Shown piece after piece: positions 38,660-47,870 of a stretch of DNA of 64,000 nucleotides. Source of the DNA: Rhodopirellula sp. SM50 (GTDB lineage: Bacteria; Planctomycetota; Planctomycetia; Pirellulales; Pirellulaceae); NCBI RefSeq assembly GCF_002289565.1, contig NZ_NTFY01000032.1, positions 102,429-166,428 of the forward strand, in the 5' to 3' direction. The notes beneath the pieces were generated by a model. That model did no database searches. It had not been told where the DNA came from and saw only the letters and a program-made list of their open reading frames with translations. Each line of letters begins with the position of its first letter. Positions within the stretch are counted from its first letter, which is position 1. The position numbers were made by a program, and so were the translations under genes.

Positions 38660-39412
38660 ATGTATCCCAAGATTGGAAACGCCTGCACGTCAGGCTTTTT
38701 GCTGCTCTTGATCGCCACGATCCAAGTTTGTGTCAGTCAGCGTGTGCCTGCCGACGAACCGACGCAGCCGATCCTGAACGTCAACCGCTGTGACGACTTC
38801 ACCGTCAACGGCAAGGGCGACGCGGCGGCATGGGATTCGACCGACTGGGTGACCTTGAACCGTCGCCCCCAGGGAAGCCATGACTATACGGCACGGATCA
38901 AGATGCTGTACTCCGCAACCGGAGTCTACGTGCTGTTTGACGGCAGCGATCAGACGCTGACCGCAACAATGAACGAAGACTTTATGGACCTCTGGAATGA
39001 AGACGTCTACGAGTGTTTCTTTTGGCCCCACGAAGAGGATCCGGTTTATTTCGAGTATGAAATCTCCCCGCTCGGCTTTGAGCTTCCCATTCTGATCCCC
39101 AACCTGGACGGCCGTTTTCTCGGCTGGCGACCGTGGCACTACGAGGGTGATCGAAAGATCAAGAAAGCCGTTTCAGCGAGCGGCGGAAAGAATCAGTCCA
39201 TGGCCAGTGTTACCGGCTGGCGCGCCGAAGTCTTCATCCCCTACGCCTTGCTCAAGCCATTACGAAATCTGCCGCCAAAGCCAGGGACCTGTTGGCGGGC
39301 AAACTTCTACCGCGTGGATTATGACGGCCAAGAATCCACACAATGGGATTGGGCCCGGGTCGGTGAAAGCTTCCACGAGTTCAAGAAGTTCGGCACCCTG
39401 ATCTTCCAGTAG
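38660..39412 (+). CDS. Exported carbohydrate-binding family 9-like protein
   Basis: The 250-residue product starts at the ATG preceding a hydrophobic signal (GFLLLLIATIQVCVSQRVPA). The mature part has the CBM9-like pattern: DDFTVNGKGDAAAWDSTDW, ARIKMLYSATGVYVLFDGSD, LWNEDVYECFFWPHEEDPVY-FEYE, and VTGWRAEVFIPYALLKPL, ending WDWARVGESFHEFKKFGTL. Such domains bind glycans or cap outer-membrane enzymes. The DUF1501 gene upstream is on the same strand, but 440 bp of repeat separates them, so a shared operon is unlikely. Confidence 0.85.
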   Translation: MYPKIGNACTSGFLLLLIATIQVCVSQRVPADEPTQPILNVNRCDDFTVNGKGDAAAWDSTDWVTLNRRPQGSHDYTARIKMLYSATGVYVLFDGSDQTLTATMNEDFMDLWNEDVYECFFWPHEEDPVYFEYEISPLGFELPILIPNLDGRFLGWRPWHYEGDRKIKKAVSASGGKNQSMASVTGWRAEVFIPYALLKPLRNLPPKPGTCWRANFYRVDYDGQESTQWDWARVGESFHEFKKFGTLIFQ

Positions 39413-39481
39413 GGCGCCTTTGATTGCCCCAGTAGTCTGTCATTCGAACTCCACCCGCCACCGAGAGACTGGGCGAACGGA

Positions 39482-42313
39482 ATGTCCCGATCATTTGCTC
39501 TGTTAACAGCACTTTTCGTCGCGACGGTGTCCGTCGGCGGTGACGCCGAACTAAAATTCGACATCGTCATCAAGAACGGCAAGATCGTCGACGGATCGGG
39601 AGCGCCGTGGTACCAGGCGGATGTCGGCATCGATGACGGCAAGATCGTGCGGATCGGCAGCATTCCCAACGACGAAGCGAAGGAGTTGATCGATGCCCGC
39701 GGGTTGATCGTTGCGCCGGGTCTGATCGACATGATGGGACAAACGGCATCGCCGATGATCGAGGATCCGAAGACGGCGATCAATTTGCTGACGCAGGGAA
39801 TCACGACGATCAATGCCGGTGAAGGTGGATCGGCGGCACCGTTGGGCGAGGAAGAGGGACGACGCAAGGGTTACACGACGATGGCCGAGTACTTCACGCT
39901 GCTCGAATCCAAAGGGTTGCCCGTCAACGTCGTCCAAACCATCGGGCACACCCAGGTCCGTCGGATCGTGATCGGCGACGTCGAGCGACGCCCCAGCGAT
40001 CAGGAAATGGAGCAAATGCAGGCGTTGGTTCGCGAAGCCATGCAAGCCGGTGCCATCGGGGTGTCGACCGCGTTGATCTATCCGCCGGCCGTGTACGCCC
40101 GCACCAAAGAGATTGCGATGCTGGCCGCCGCGGCAGGAGAATACGGCGGCGGTTATTACACGCACATGCGAAACGAAGGCGACCGCTTGCTCGAAGCCAT
40201 CGACGAGGCACTCGATATCGGTCGCCGGGCCCGGACCCCCGTTCACATTTTCCACCTCAAGGCGGCCGGCAAGCAGAATTGGGGCAAGATGCCGCTGGCG
40301 ATTGCGACGATCAAAGCAGCGCGGTCGAGCGGACAGCAAGTGACCGCGGACATCTATCCCTACGTCAACAACGGTCTGGGCATCGCGGCGTTGATTCATC
40401 CCCGTCATTTTTCCGAGGGTCATGATCGGCTGATTCAGCGTCTGGACGATCCCGAGCTGCGCGGGGAAATCAAGGAAGAAATGGAATCGACCGAGGGCTG
40501 GGAAAACTGGTTTCGCCATGCCGGAAACGACTGGGGGCGAATCGTCATCGGACGTAGTAACGATCCACGTTACGCCAAACAGGATGGCAAGTCCGTCGCC
40601 GAAATTGCTCGCGCGTGTGACGAGGACCCTTGGGACACGTTCTTTCAACTGGTGCGTCAAGGCGCGTTCGCACTTCCCGAGACGATGACCGACGCGAACA
40701 AGATCCTTGCCATGCAACAGGAGTTTGTCTCGTTTTGCACCGATGTCGGCCCGGCCGGAGGAAGCCGGTCGGCGTCCCACCCCAGGGCGTTCGGCTCCTT
40801 CCCGCGACTGCTCTCGCGTTACGTCCGCGATCTGGGAGCGATCTCGTTGGAACGGGCCATTGCCCAGGCCAGTGCCGTCGCCGCCAATGATGTGATGGCG
40901 TACGACCGAGGCCGAATCAACGTCGGCTTGGCGGCCGATGTGATCGTGTTTGACTACCAGAATCTGGCCGATCGTGCAGATTTCGCGAATCCCCACGCGT
41001 TGTCCGAAGGGATGAAGTTTGTGATCATCAACGGACGCCTGGTGTTGAAAGATGGCGAACAGACCGATGCGCGTCCCGGACGTGTTCTGCGAGGACCGGG
41101 GTATCGCCAGTCCGCGGCGCCGCCGAATGTTGCTTCAGGACAGGCGGATGAACGTTTCGCCAGTTTCGATCGCTTGATGCGCGAGTTCATGACCGAGCAC
41201 CGCGTGCCCGGGGCGTCGATTGCCGTGACCGACCGCGGGAAACTCGTCTTTGCCCGTGGCTACGGCTATGCCGACATCGCCCAACAACAGCCAGTCCAAC
41301 CGGACAGTCTGTTTCGAATCGCCAGCCTGTCCAAACCGATCACCGCCGTCGCAGTGTTGCAACTGATCGAGCAGGGAAAAGTGACGCTCGATGACAAGGT
41401 CTTTGACGTGCTGGACTTTGAATCCGACATCGCGTCGACGGAGGAATTCGACGAACGTTTGCGTGACATCACGATTCGCCATCTGTTGGAACATCGTGGC
41501 GGCTGGGACCGCGATGTGTCTTTTGACGCCATGTTTCAATCCACTCGGTTCGCCGACCAAGTCGGAACGGAGCCGCCGGCGGATCAGAAAACGGTCATCA
41601 ACGCGATGCTGTCCCAACCACTCGACTTCGATCCCGGCCAACGATACGCCTACTCCAATTTCGGCTATTGCTTGCTGGGCAGGGTGATCGAAACGCTAAC
41701 CGACCAGGGCTACGAAGCCTACGTTCAACAACACGTTTTGGAACCGCTCGGCGTGACCACCATGCGGATCGGGGCGACGCGATTGGAGGGGCGTGCAGAG
41801 AACGAAGTGCGGTACTATCAGCCCGGCACCGGAAAATCGGTGTTCGCATCGGATCGCGGCGAGGAAGTTCCCCGGCCTTATGGCGCCTGGTATTTGGAGG
41901 CGATGGACTCACATGGCGGTTGGATCGCATCGGCGTCCGACTTGGCGAAGTTTGCCGCCGCGTTTGACGATCCGGACCAGTGCCCGATCTTGAGCCGAGA
42001 ATCGATCGAGTGGATGTTTCGCCGCCCGCCAGGACTCGCCGGGCACGATGCGGATGGAAAGGAGAAATCGCGTTACTATTCGCTGGGATGGAGCAACCGA
42101 ACGGTGGGTCCCGGCAAGGTAAACCACTGGCACACCGGTTCGCTGGACGGTACCGCCACGATCATGATCCGCCGCCATGACGGCAAAAACTTCGTCGCGC
42201 TGTTGAATTGCCGGGTCAGCCCTTCGGCGTCGCACCTGGGATCGGCGATCGACCGGCTGTTGCACCAGGCCGCCAACGCAGTGACCGACTGGCCGGCTGA
42301 TGACGCAAACTGA
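39482..42313 (+). CDS. D-aminoacylase-like amidohydrolase fused to class C beta-lactamase-like serine hydrolase
   Basis: The 943-residue product has a signal peptide (RSFALLTALFVATVSVGGDA). Residues about 20-540 are an N-acyl-D-amino-acid deacylase-type amidohydrolase: DIVIKNGKIVDGSGAPWY, GLIVAPGLIDMMG, GGYYTHMRNEGDRLLEAIDE, VHIFHLKAAGKQNW, and SASHPRAFGSFPRLLSRYV. The usual HxH after PGLID is replaced by MMGQ, so that metal pair is absent. Residues about 555-930 are a serine beta-lactamase-like/penicillin-binding-like domain with SLSK (SxxK), YSNFGY (YxN) and a C-terminal WHTGSLDG. Both halves act on amide bonds in D-amino-acid or peptidoglycan-type substrates, so the fusion may process cell-wall fragments. 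This is inferred from families only. Confidence 0.9.
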   Translation: MSRSFALLTALFVATVSVGGDAELKFDIVIKNGKIVDGSGAPWYQADVGIDDGKIVRIGSIPNDEAKELIDARGLIVAPGLIDMMGQTASPMIEDPKTAINLLTQGITTINAGEGGSAAPLGEEEGRRKGYTTMAEYFTLLESKGLPVNVVQTIGHTQVRRIVIGDVERRPSDQEMEQMQALVREAMQAGAIGVSTALIYPPAVYARTKEIAMLAAAAGEYGGGYYTHMRNEGDRLLEAIDEALDIGRRARTPVHIFHLKAAGKQNWGKMPLAIATIKAARSSGQQVTADIYPYVNNGLGIAALIHPRHFSEGHDRLIQRLDDPELRGEIKEEMESTEGWENWFRHAGNDWGRIVIGRSNDPRYAKQDGKSVAEIARACDEDPWDTFFQLVRQGAFALPETMTDANKILAMQQEFVSFCTDVGPAGGSRSASHPRAFGSFPRLLSRYVRDLGAISLERAIAQASAVAANDVMAYDRGRINVGLAADVIVFDYQNLADRADFANPHALSEGMKFVIINGRLVLKDGEQTDARPGRVLRGPGYRQSAAPPNVASGQADERFASFDRLMREFMTEHRVPGASIAVTDRGKLVFARGYGYADIAQQQPVQPDSLFRIASLSKPITAVAVLQLIEQGKVTLDDKVFDVLDFESDIASTEEFDERLRDITIRHLLEHRGGWDRDVSFDAMFQSTRFADQVGTEPPADQKTVINAMLSQPLDFDPGQRYAYSNFGYCLLGRVIETLTDQGYEAYVQQHVLEPLGVTTMRIGATRLEGRAENEVRYYQPGTGKSVFASDRGEEVPRPYGAWYLEAMDSHGGWIASASDLAKFAAAFDDPDQCPILSRESIEWMFRRPPGLAGHDADGKEKSRYYSLGWSNRTVGPGKVNHWHTGSLDGTATIMIRRHDGKNFVALLNCRVSPSASHLGSAIDRLLHQAANAVTDWPADDAN

Positions 42314-42426
42314 CCTGGTCAGGAATTTCCGTTCTCTTTTCCGCACAACAATTCTGCCGCCGGAACGATAATCGTTGCTGCGACGGTCGCATTCGCGCCC
42401 CGCAACCCTCTATTGGAGATACTCCG

Positions 42427-43011
42427 ATGCCGTCAAAGCTTACCGGCCTTTTCAAGACTCTCAGGTGGTCAGATTTCGTTGGCACCCCAGACGCCGGCAG
42501 TCACCACCTCGCCTTCACGAGCACTTCGTTTTCCATTCCGAACATTCTGCTCTCGTCATTGGTCAACGACAACATCAACGTGACGGTTACGTTCAATGCA
42601 TCGAAGAGTTGGAAGAAGATGGACGAGATCAATCAGAAGAAGAAGCGCACGCCAGACCAGATCTTGAAACACGAACAGGGACACTATGACATCGTCGCCT
42701 TGCTGGCCCGCGACCTGTTCATCGATTTGATGCAGCTTAAAGGAAATACCTACAAGAACCAGGCGGAGTTGAACAAAGACGTTCGCCCGATTCTCGCGAA
42801 ATACAACGGAGTGGAAAAAAAGTTGATGGACAAGTACGACTTGCCGACCGAATCCGACCACGGGGAGAGCGCGACGGGCCAGGACAAGTGGAATCGGATG
42901 ATCAAAGAGGCCTTCACGACACCGCGCAGCCCCGCCGTGTTTGCCCCGGACGGAAAAGCCTACAAGATTCCGTTACTGGACGTCTTGGCCAAGCATGGGA
43001 TCAAACCCTGA
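42427..43011 (+). CDS. Small HExxH protein (DUF922-like putative protease)
   Basis: The 194-residue product is preceded by GGAGATACTCCG. The motif HEQGH at about residues 79-83 (DQILKHEQGHYDIVALLARD) is a zinc-peptidase HExxH followed by helical sequence, as in DUF922-type predicted proteases. No signal peptide is visible, although the N-terminal half contains beta-type sequence (HHLAFTSTSFSIPN, NINVTVTFNAS). The C-terminus holds a KWNRMIKEAF helix. Substrate unknown. Confidence 0.7.
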   Translation: MPSKLTGLFKTLRWSDFVGTPDAGSHHLAFTSTSFSIPNILLSSLVNDNINVTVTFNASKSWKKMDEINQKKKRTPDQILKHEQGHYDIVALLARDLFIDLMQLKGNTYKNQAELNKDVRPILAKYNGVEKKLMDKYDLPTESDHGESATGQDKWNRMIKEAFTTPRSPAVFAPDGKAYKIPLLDVLAKHGIKP

Positions 43012-43052
43012 CATCGCCCGCCGGGGCATATCCGGGATCGCGGCATCGGGCT

Positions 43053-43358
43053 TCAGACCATCAAATGACCGGTCGCGGCGATCAGCTCACGCTTGAGCTG
43101 TGCCGAAGAAACCATCATCCGTCGTTCCACGTCGCTGCTGTCGAAGAAACGATCAATGGTCGGCATCAACGAATCAAGCGTATCGGACCTGCGAATGCCG
43201 TACATCATGATCCGGTCCCAGGAATAGGCGCCCTCCTCGTCGAGCGTCTGGCGGACGAGGATGGTTCGACCATCGTCCCAGTTGATGATCGCGACAACAC
43301 ATCCGGTGCCGGCGGCGCGTTCAATTCTCCGACAATCGATGACATGGTAGATCGACAT
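43053..43358 (-). CDS. Small hypothetical protein
   Basis: The 101-residue product begins with MSIYHVIDCRRIERAAG, then beta-strand-like VVAIINWDDGRTILVRQTL, and a helical C-terminus (VERRMMVSSAQLKRELIAAT). No signal or membrane segment is seen and I recognise no family. Just upstream of its start (43369-43390) is an 11-bp tandem repeat, ATTTGGCGTCA. Its codon usage resembles its neighbours, which is the main support for it being real. Confidence 0.55.
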   Translation of the reverse strand: MSIYHVIDCRRIERAAGTGCVVAIINWDDGRTILVRQTLDEEGAYSWDRIMMYGIRRSDTLDSLMPTIDRFFDSSDVERRMMVSSAQLKRELIAATGHLMV

Positions 43359-43636
43359 GGCCCAACTGATTTGGCGTCAATTTGGCGTCAATAAAACAGG
43401 ATCGCGTGCGTCCAAGGTGCAGCGATCTCCCGTTTCCCCAACCGGTCCGCCGCTCCGGAAAGGGATCTCTTGGTAGATCAAAACATCTCCACGAAACCCG
43501 CCAGAGATTTTTTCACGATGGCGAATTCCCGCCACAGCAAGGACAACTTTTCCCTTAGCGTTCTACGAGGTCAGCCAACCCGCCCGGCCCGCAGACGCGG
43601 TGGCGACGGTATCGCCGATTCCATAAACTTGGCGTC

Positions 43637-44485
43637 ATGCTGCCAACCGCGTCACCGCTGATTCTGTTTACGGACCTCGATGGATGCTTGCTCAACAAGC
43701 ACGACTACGACTGGTCCCCGGCGGCAGCGACGTTGCAAACGTTGCGTGATCGCCGGATCCCCGTGATCATGAATTCCAGCAAGACGGTGCCGGAGATGAG
43801 CCGACTGGCCGGGCAACTGGGGCTGGCCGACTATCCGTTTGTCTCCGAAAACGGCTCCGTGATTTGCTGGGGCGGTGAAACCGGCCAGCCGCTCGGCGAC
43901 GTTGAAATCATCGGTGCGTCGCGAGATCACATTCTGGAGGTGCTGAGGTCGCTGAAACCTCAGTATCGCTTCCGCTCGTTTGCCGACCTGGGGCTCGCCG
44001 GCGTCGCTGCGGAAACCCAATTGCCCGAGGACAGCGCCCGCATGGCGTTGTCGCGCCAAGGAACCGAGCCACTGCTTTGGGACGACGGCGACGAGCAGCG
44101 GACTAAGTTCGAACAAGCGTTGCGCGATCACCAGCTCACCCTGACCCGCGGTGGTCGGTTTTGGCACGTCGCCGGCCAGACCAGCAAGGGCCGGGCGATG
44201 CAGATCGTCGCACAGCGTCTATCACCCTCCGATCCATCGTCGCAGCGCACCGGTCCGCCGATTCTCGCGGCGATCGGTGACAGCCCGATCGACCAGAGCA
44301 TGCTGGATTTGGCTGATGTACCGATCGGCATCCCGACTCCTTCCGGACTGGGAGTCCACGTTGCCGCCGGCCGGGGGATCGTTGCCACCGCGCAAGGAGC
44401 CGCCGGCTGGGCTGAAGCCGTTTCGCAACTGTTAACACGACTGGAACGCGACGCGAGTCCTCCCTCCCAATCTCCCCTTCACTGA
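43637..44485 (+). CDS. HAD-family mannosyl/glucosyl-3-phosphoglycerate phosphatase
   Basis: The 282-residue product has FTDLDGCLLN with the HAD nucleophile pair D13/D15, then VIMNSSKTVPEMSRLAGQLG, PFVSENGSVICW, and a late GDSPIDQSMLDLAD (about 214-227). This is the pattern of mannosyl-3-phosphoglycerate phosphatase (MpgP/YedP type), which also accepts the glucosyl form in some organisms. It removes phosphate from glucosyl-3-phosphoglycerate to give glucosylglycerate. The downstream gene, starting 14 bp after its stop, encodes the matching synthase, so the glucosyl substrate is the likely one here. It is cytoplasmic. Confidence 0.9.
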   Translation: MLPTASPLILFTDLDGCLLNKHDYDWSPAAATLQTLRDRRIPVIMNSSKTVPEMSRLAGQLGLADYPFVSENGSVICWGGETGQPLGDVEIIGASRDHILEVLRSLKPQYRFRSFADLGLAGVAAETQLPEDSARMALSRQGTEPLLWDDGDEQRTKFEQALRDHQLTLTRGGRFWHVAGQTSKGRAMQIVAQRLSPSDPSSQRTGPPILAAIGDSPIDQSMLDLADVPIGIPTPSGLGVHVAAGRGIVATAQGAAGWAEAVSQLLTRLERDASPPSQSPLH

Positions 44486-44499
44486 TTTAGGCGAACACC

Positions 44500-45711
44500 A
44501 TGGCGGACTTTTCGCAGAACGGAATTATCGGCACACTTCACAACCTGCGAAATCGCTCCACTGACGAACTGGAGTCAGAATTGGTGCAGTTTTCCGCTGA
44601 AACTCCGATGGCGTTGCTGTTGCCGTGCCTGTACTCGGAACTGGAAGGCCCGGCGATGGGCCCCATCGTCGACGCTTTGGCAAAGATCCCCTACCTGGGC
44701 GAAATCATCATCGGGCTCGATCGAGCCAACGAACAACAATTCCACGCCGCCAAACGATTCTTCGACAAACTGCCGCAAAACCATGTCGTGCTCTGGAATG
44801 ACGGCACGCGACTGAGACACGTCGATGCCGCCCTGCAAGCCGAAGGGCTGGCGCCGATGGATCCGGGCAAGGGCCGAAACGTCTGGTATTGCCTGGGCTA
44901 CTTCCTGGCATCGGGAAAATCCAAGGCCATCGCGCTGCACGACTGTGACATCCTGACGTACGATCGCTCGATGCCCGCGCGACTGCTCTACCCGCTGGCC
45001 CACCCTTCGTTCCATTACCAGTTCTGTAAAGGCTATTACTATCGCGCCGCCAACGGAAAACTCAACGGCCGCGTCTTTCGGTTGCTGGTCGTTCCGTTGA
45101 TCCGAGCCCTCAAAACCGTGCTCGGTCGCGTCGAGTATCTCGACTACATGGGAAGTTTTCGCTACGCGCTCTCGGGTGAGTTTTCGATGCGCTCTGAAAT
45201 CGTGACCTCGTTGCGGATCCCCAGCGACTGGGGATTGGAAATCGGCACCCTGTCGGAAATGTACCGCAATTGCAACTTGAATCGCATCTGCCAGGTCGAC
45301 ATCGCCGACGCGTACGATCACAAACATCAATCGGTTTCCGAAGACGATCGCACGAGCGGGTTGCATCGCATGGCGACCGACATCTGCAAAGCCTTCATTC
45401 GAAAATTGGCCGTTCAAGGTTTCGTGATCAGCAACAGCATGCTGCGAACCTTGAAAGCCTGTTACTACCGTACAGCGCTCGACGTCGTGGACCATTATCA
45501 CAACGACGCCGTGATGAGTGGGCTGAACCTGGATCGTCACCGAGAGGAAACCACGGTTGAATTATTCAGCCGTGTCATCGTTGCGGCGGGAGACGAATTC
45601 CTCAATCGTCCAGACGAAAGCCCCTTCATTCACAACTGGTCGCGAGTGACCAGCGCGGTGCCGGACATCTACGACCAGATTCTGGGCGCGGTGGAGGCAG
45701 ACAATGCCTGA
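44500..45711 (+). CDS. gpgS: Glucosyl-3-phosphoglycerate synthase (GT81-like)
   Basis: The 403-residue product is a GT-A-type glycosyltransferase. Features: TPMALLLPCLYSELEGPAMG (about 35), EIIIGLDRANEQQFHAAKRF (about 65), metal-binding HDCDI with D148/D150, and the GSFRYALSGEFSMRSEI segment. In the C-terminal part, LEIGTLSEMYRN and the DHKHQS segment resemble glucosyl-3-phosphoglycerate synthases that transfer glucose from NDP-glucose to 3-phosphoglycerate. Length and motifs agree with the roughly 400-residue GpgS family. A phosphatase gene lies just upstream and a phosphorylase gene downstream, which supports compatible-solute synthesis. Confidence 0.88.
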   Translation: MADFSQNGIIGTLHNLRNRSTDELESELVQFSAETPMALLLPCLYSELEGPAMGPIVDALAKIPYLGEIIIGLDRANEQQFHAAKRFFDKLPQNHVVLWNDGTRLRHVDAALQAEGLAPMDPGKGRNVWYCLGYFLASGKSKAIALHDCDILTYDRSMPARLLYPLAHPSFHYQFCKGYYYRAANGKLNGRVFRLLVVPLIRALKTVLGRVEYLDYMGSFRYALSGEFSMRSEIVTSLRIPSDWGLEIGTLSEMYRNCNLNRICQVDIADAYDHKHQSVSEDDRTSGLHRMATDICKAFIRKLAVQGFVISNSMLRTLKACYYRTALDVVDHYHNDAVMSGLNLDRHREETTVELFSRVIVAAGDEFLNRPDESPFIHNWSRVTSAVPDIYDQILGAVEADNA

Positions 45712-45758
45712 AACGATTCTCTCTAACCTCGATTATCCCGCTACAAGCAATCGATTCC

Positions 45759-47510
45759 ATGGCTTCAACGGACACTGACGACTCGCCCGTTCGCGCGCAA
45801 CTTGCCCAACACCTCGGTTTCCTCTACCCCGACTTCAACCCCGAGCGACTGGCCGATGAGATCATCGCGATCTTCGACCATCTCGAAGAACAACGCCCAC
45901 TGCCGCTTCACCAACTGTGGTCGCAACAAGATTGCCTGCTGATCACCTACGGCGATTCGATCGTCGAGGACGACTCGGCTCCGCTGGAAACGCTGCACGC
46001 ATTTCTCAAGCAACACGTCAAAGACTCCCTCTCGGCCGTCCACGTGCTGCCATTTTGCCCGTTCAGCTCCGACGACGGGTTTGCGGTCATCGATTACACC
46101 CAAGTCAATCCCAAGCTGGGCGATTGGTCGGAGATCTCGCAGATCGCCGATGACTATCGGTTGATGGCCGATCTCGTCATCAACCATGTGTCTTCGGAAA
46201 GTCAATGGTTTGAAAATTATCGCAAGGGGATCGAGCCCGGGGCCTCCTACATCATGGAAGCCAACGCGGGTGACGACCTCTCCGAAGTCGTCCGCCCCCG
46301 CGCATCGTCACTCCTGCGACCGACCGAAACGGCCGCCGGCCTGAAACACGTCTGGTGCACCTTCAGCCACGATCAAGTCGATCTGGATTTCCGCAATCCT
46401 CAAGTGCTGATCGAGTTTCTCAAAATCATTCGGCTGTACCTGGAGCACGGCGTCAGTATCATTCGGCTCGATGCGGTCGGGTTTCTGTGGAAGGAACCGG
46501 GCACCACATGCATGCACCTGCCCCAGACGCACGAAGTCGTCAAGCTGATCCGCACGGTCACCGATTTCTTCGCGCCGGGAACCTTGCTGATCACCGAAAC
46601 CAACGTCCCCAACCACGAAAACCTGACGTACTTCGGCAACCGCAACGAAGCCCACGTGATCTACAACTTCAGCCTGGCGCCGTTACTGGTGCATGCGTTG
46701 TTGACCGGAAAAACCGAATACCTGAAGCGTTGGATGATGACGATGCCCCCGGCGCCGGTGGGCTGCACCTACCTGAACTTCACCGCCTCGCACGACGGCA
46801 TCGGCATGCGGCCGGCCGAAGGCTTGTTGTCCGATGAAGAACAGTTGCAACTGGTCGAAACCGTGCGACGCTTCGGCGGCCACGTTTCGACCCGCCGCAC
46901 GCCCGACGGCGGCGAACGCGTTTATGAACTCAACGTGGCGCTGTTTGATGCGCTGCGGGGTACGGTCAAAGGTGAAGACCCTTGGCAGGTGGAACGTTTC
47001 TTGTGCTCGCAAACCGTGATGATGGCACTCGAAGGCATCCCCGCCTTCTACATCCACAGTTTGCTGGCCACCCCGAACGATCAAGCCGGCGTGGAAGCGA
47101 CCAAGCACAACCGCAGCATCAATCGCCACAAATGGAATTGGCAGGACCTGCAACGGCAACTGAGCGACAAAGGGTCGGTGCATCATCAGGTGTTCCACGA
47201 ATTGATCCGCCGCATCGATTTACGCCGTCGGATGTTACCGTTCCACCCCAACGCGACGCAGTTCACCCTGCAACTGCACGAACCGTTCTTTGCGTTCTGG
47301 CGGCAAAGCACCGACCGCAGCCAAAGCGTGTTCTGTGTGCACAACATGACCGACTCGGTGCAGGAATTGAGGTTATCCGATCTGAACCTGATCGCGATGG
47401 ACGCCTGGCACGACGCCATTTCAGGAATCCGCTTCGACGACCAAAACGCCGTGCTCAATGTGACGCCCTACCAATCGCTCTGGATCACCAATCGCCCCGC
47501 TTCCCCCTGA
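45759..47510 (+). CDS. GH13_18 glycoside phosphorylase, probably glucosylglycerate phosphorylase
   Basis: The 583-residue product belongs to the sucrose-phosphorylase subgroup of GH13: LHQLWSQQDCLLITYGDSI, LHVLPFCPFSSDDGFAVIDY-like core (VHVLPFCPFSSDDGFAVIDY), and DLVINHVSSESQWFENY. The catalytic nucleophile is D238 in IIRLDAVGFLWK, the acid/base is E280 in LLITETNVPN, and D346 sits in SHDGIGM. The same subgroup includes sucrose, sucrose-6-phosphate and glucosylglycerate phosphorylases. Position beside GpgS and its phosphatase makes glucosylglycerate phosphorylase the best guess. It would release glucose-1-phosphate and glycerate when osmotic stress eases. Sucrose remains a possible substrate. 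Confidence 0.88.
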   Translation: MASTDTDDSPVRAQLAQHLGFLYPDFNPERLADEIIAIFDHLEEQRPLPLHQLWSQQDCLLITYGDSIVEDDSAPLETLHAFLKQHVKDSLSAVHVLPFCPFSSDDGFAVIDYTQVNPKLGDWSEISQIADDYRLMADLVINHVSSESQWFENYRKGIEPGASYIMEANAGDDLSEVVRPRASSLLRPTETAAGLKHVWCTFSHDQVDLDFRNPQVLIEFLKIIRLYLEHGVSIIRLDAVGFLWKEPGTTCMHLPQTHEVVKLIRTVTDFFAPGTLLITETNVPNHENLTYFGNRNEAHVIYNFSLAPLLVHALLTGKTEYLKRWMMTMPPAPVGCTYLNFTASHDGIGMRPAEGLLSDEEQLQLVETVRRFGGHVSTRRTPDGGERVYELNVALFDALRGTVKGEDPWQVERFLCSQTVMMALEGIPAFYIHSLLATPNDQAGVEATKHNRSINRHKWNWQDLQRQLSDKGSVHHQVFHELIRRIDLRRRMLPFHPNATQFTLQLHEPFFAFWRQSTDRSQSVFCVHNMTDSVQELRLSDLNLIAMDAWHDAISGIRFDDQNAVLNVTPYQSLWITNRPASP

Positions 47511-47870
47511 ACGGGCATCTTGCTTTCCGTCGTCGACGTGACTTGAAACCGTAGGGCATGCTGTGCATGCCGATCATCACGCACCGCGTGACCTACTGCC
47601 AAGCGGAAACGGCTGCACTCGGGAAAAGAGTGAACCTGATTTCCGACGTGATCATGATCGTGTCTTGTATTCCAGGAACTAGCCTGGTCGTCTTGCGCCT
47701 CATTGCGCTGGTCGGCAGGCTGACCAGCATTGCGATCGTTCGCATCGAAGCCAAAAAGGTTGCCATCCTCAATGTCGGCATCGGCCGGGTCTTCTGGCGG
47801 CTCATTCTCCAGCAGTTCAAGCATCCGTGTAATCCCGCTCTTCCAGTTTTCGCCGCTTGTGTAGGTGCGA
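47511..47870. other. Gene-poor spacer at left edge of the accessory block
   Basis: Small reading frames on both strands were examined. None has a start signal or a recognisable product. A minus-strand stretch (LLENEPPEDPADADIEDGNL) looks compositionally protein-like and may be a decayed gene tail, but I cannot support it. The sequence is less GC-rich than the flanks. Confidence 0.4.

Noticed and set aside
39551..40996. Minus-strand open frame (481 codons)
   Set aside because: Antisense to the aminoacylase/beta-lactamase fusion, with composition of a shadow frame and no motifs.
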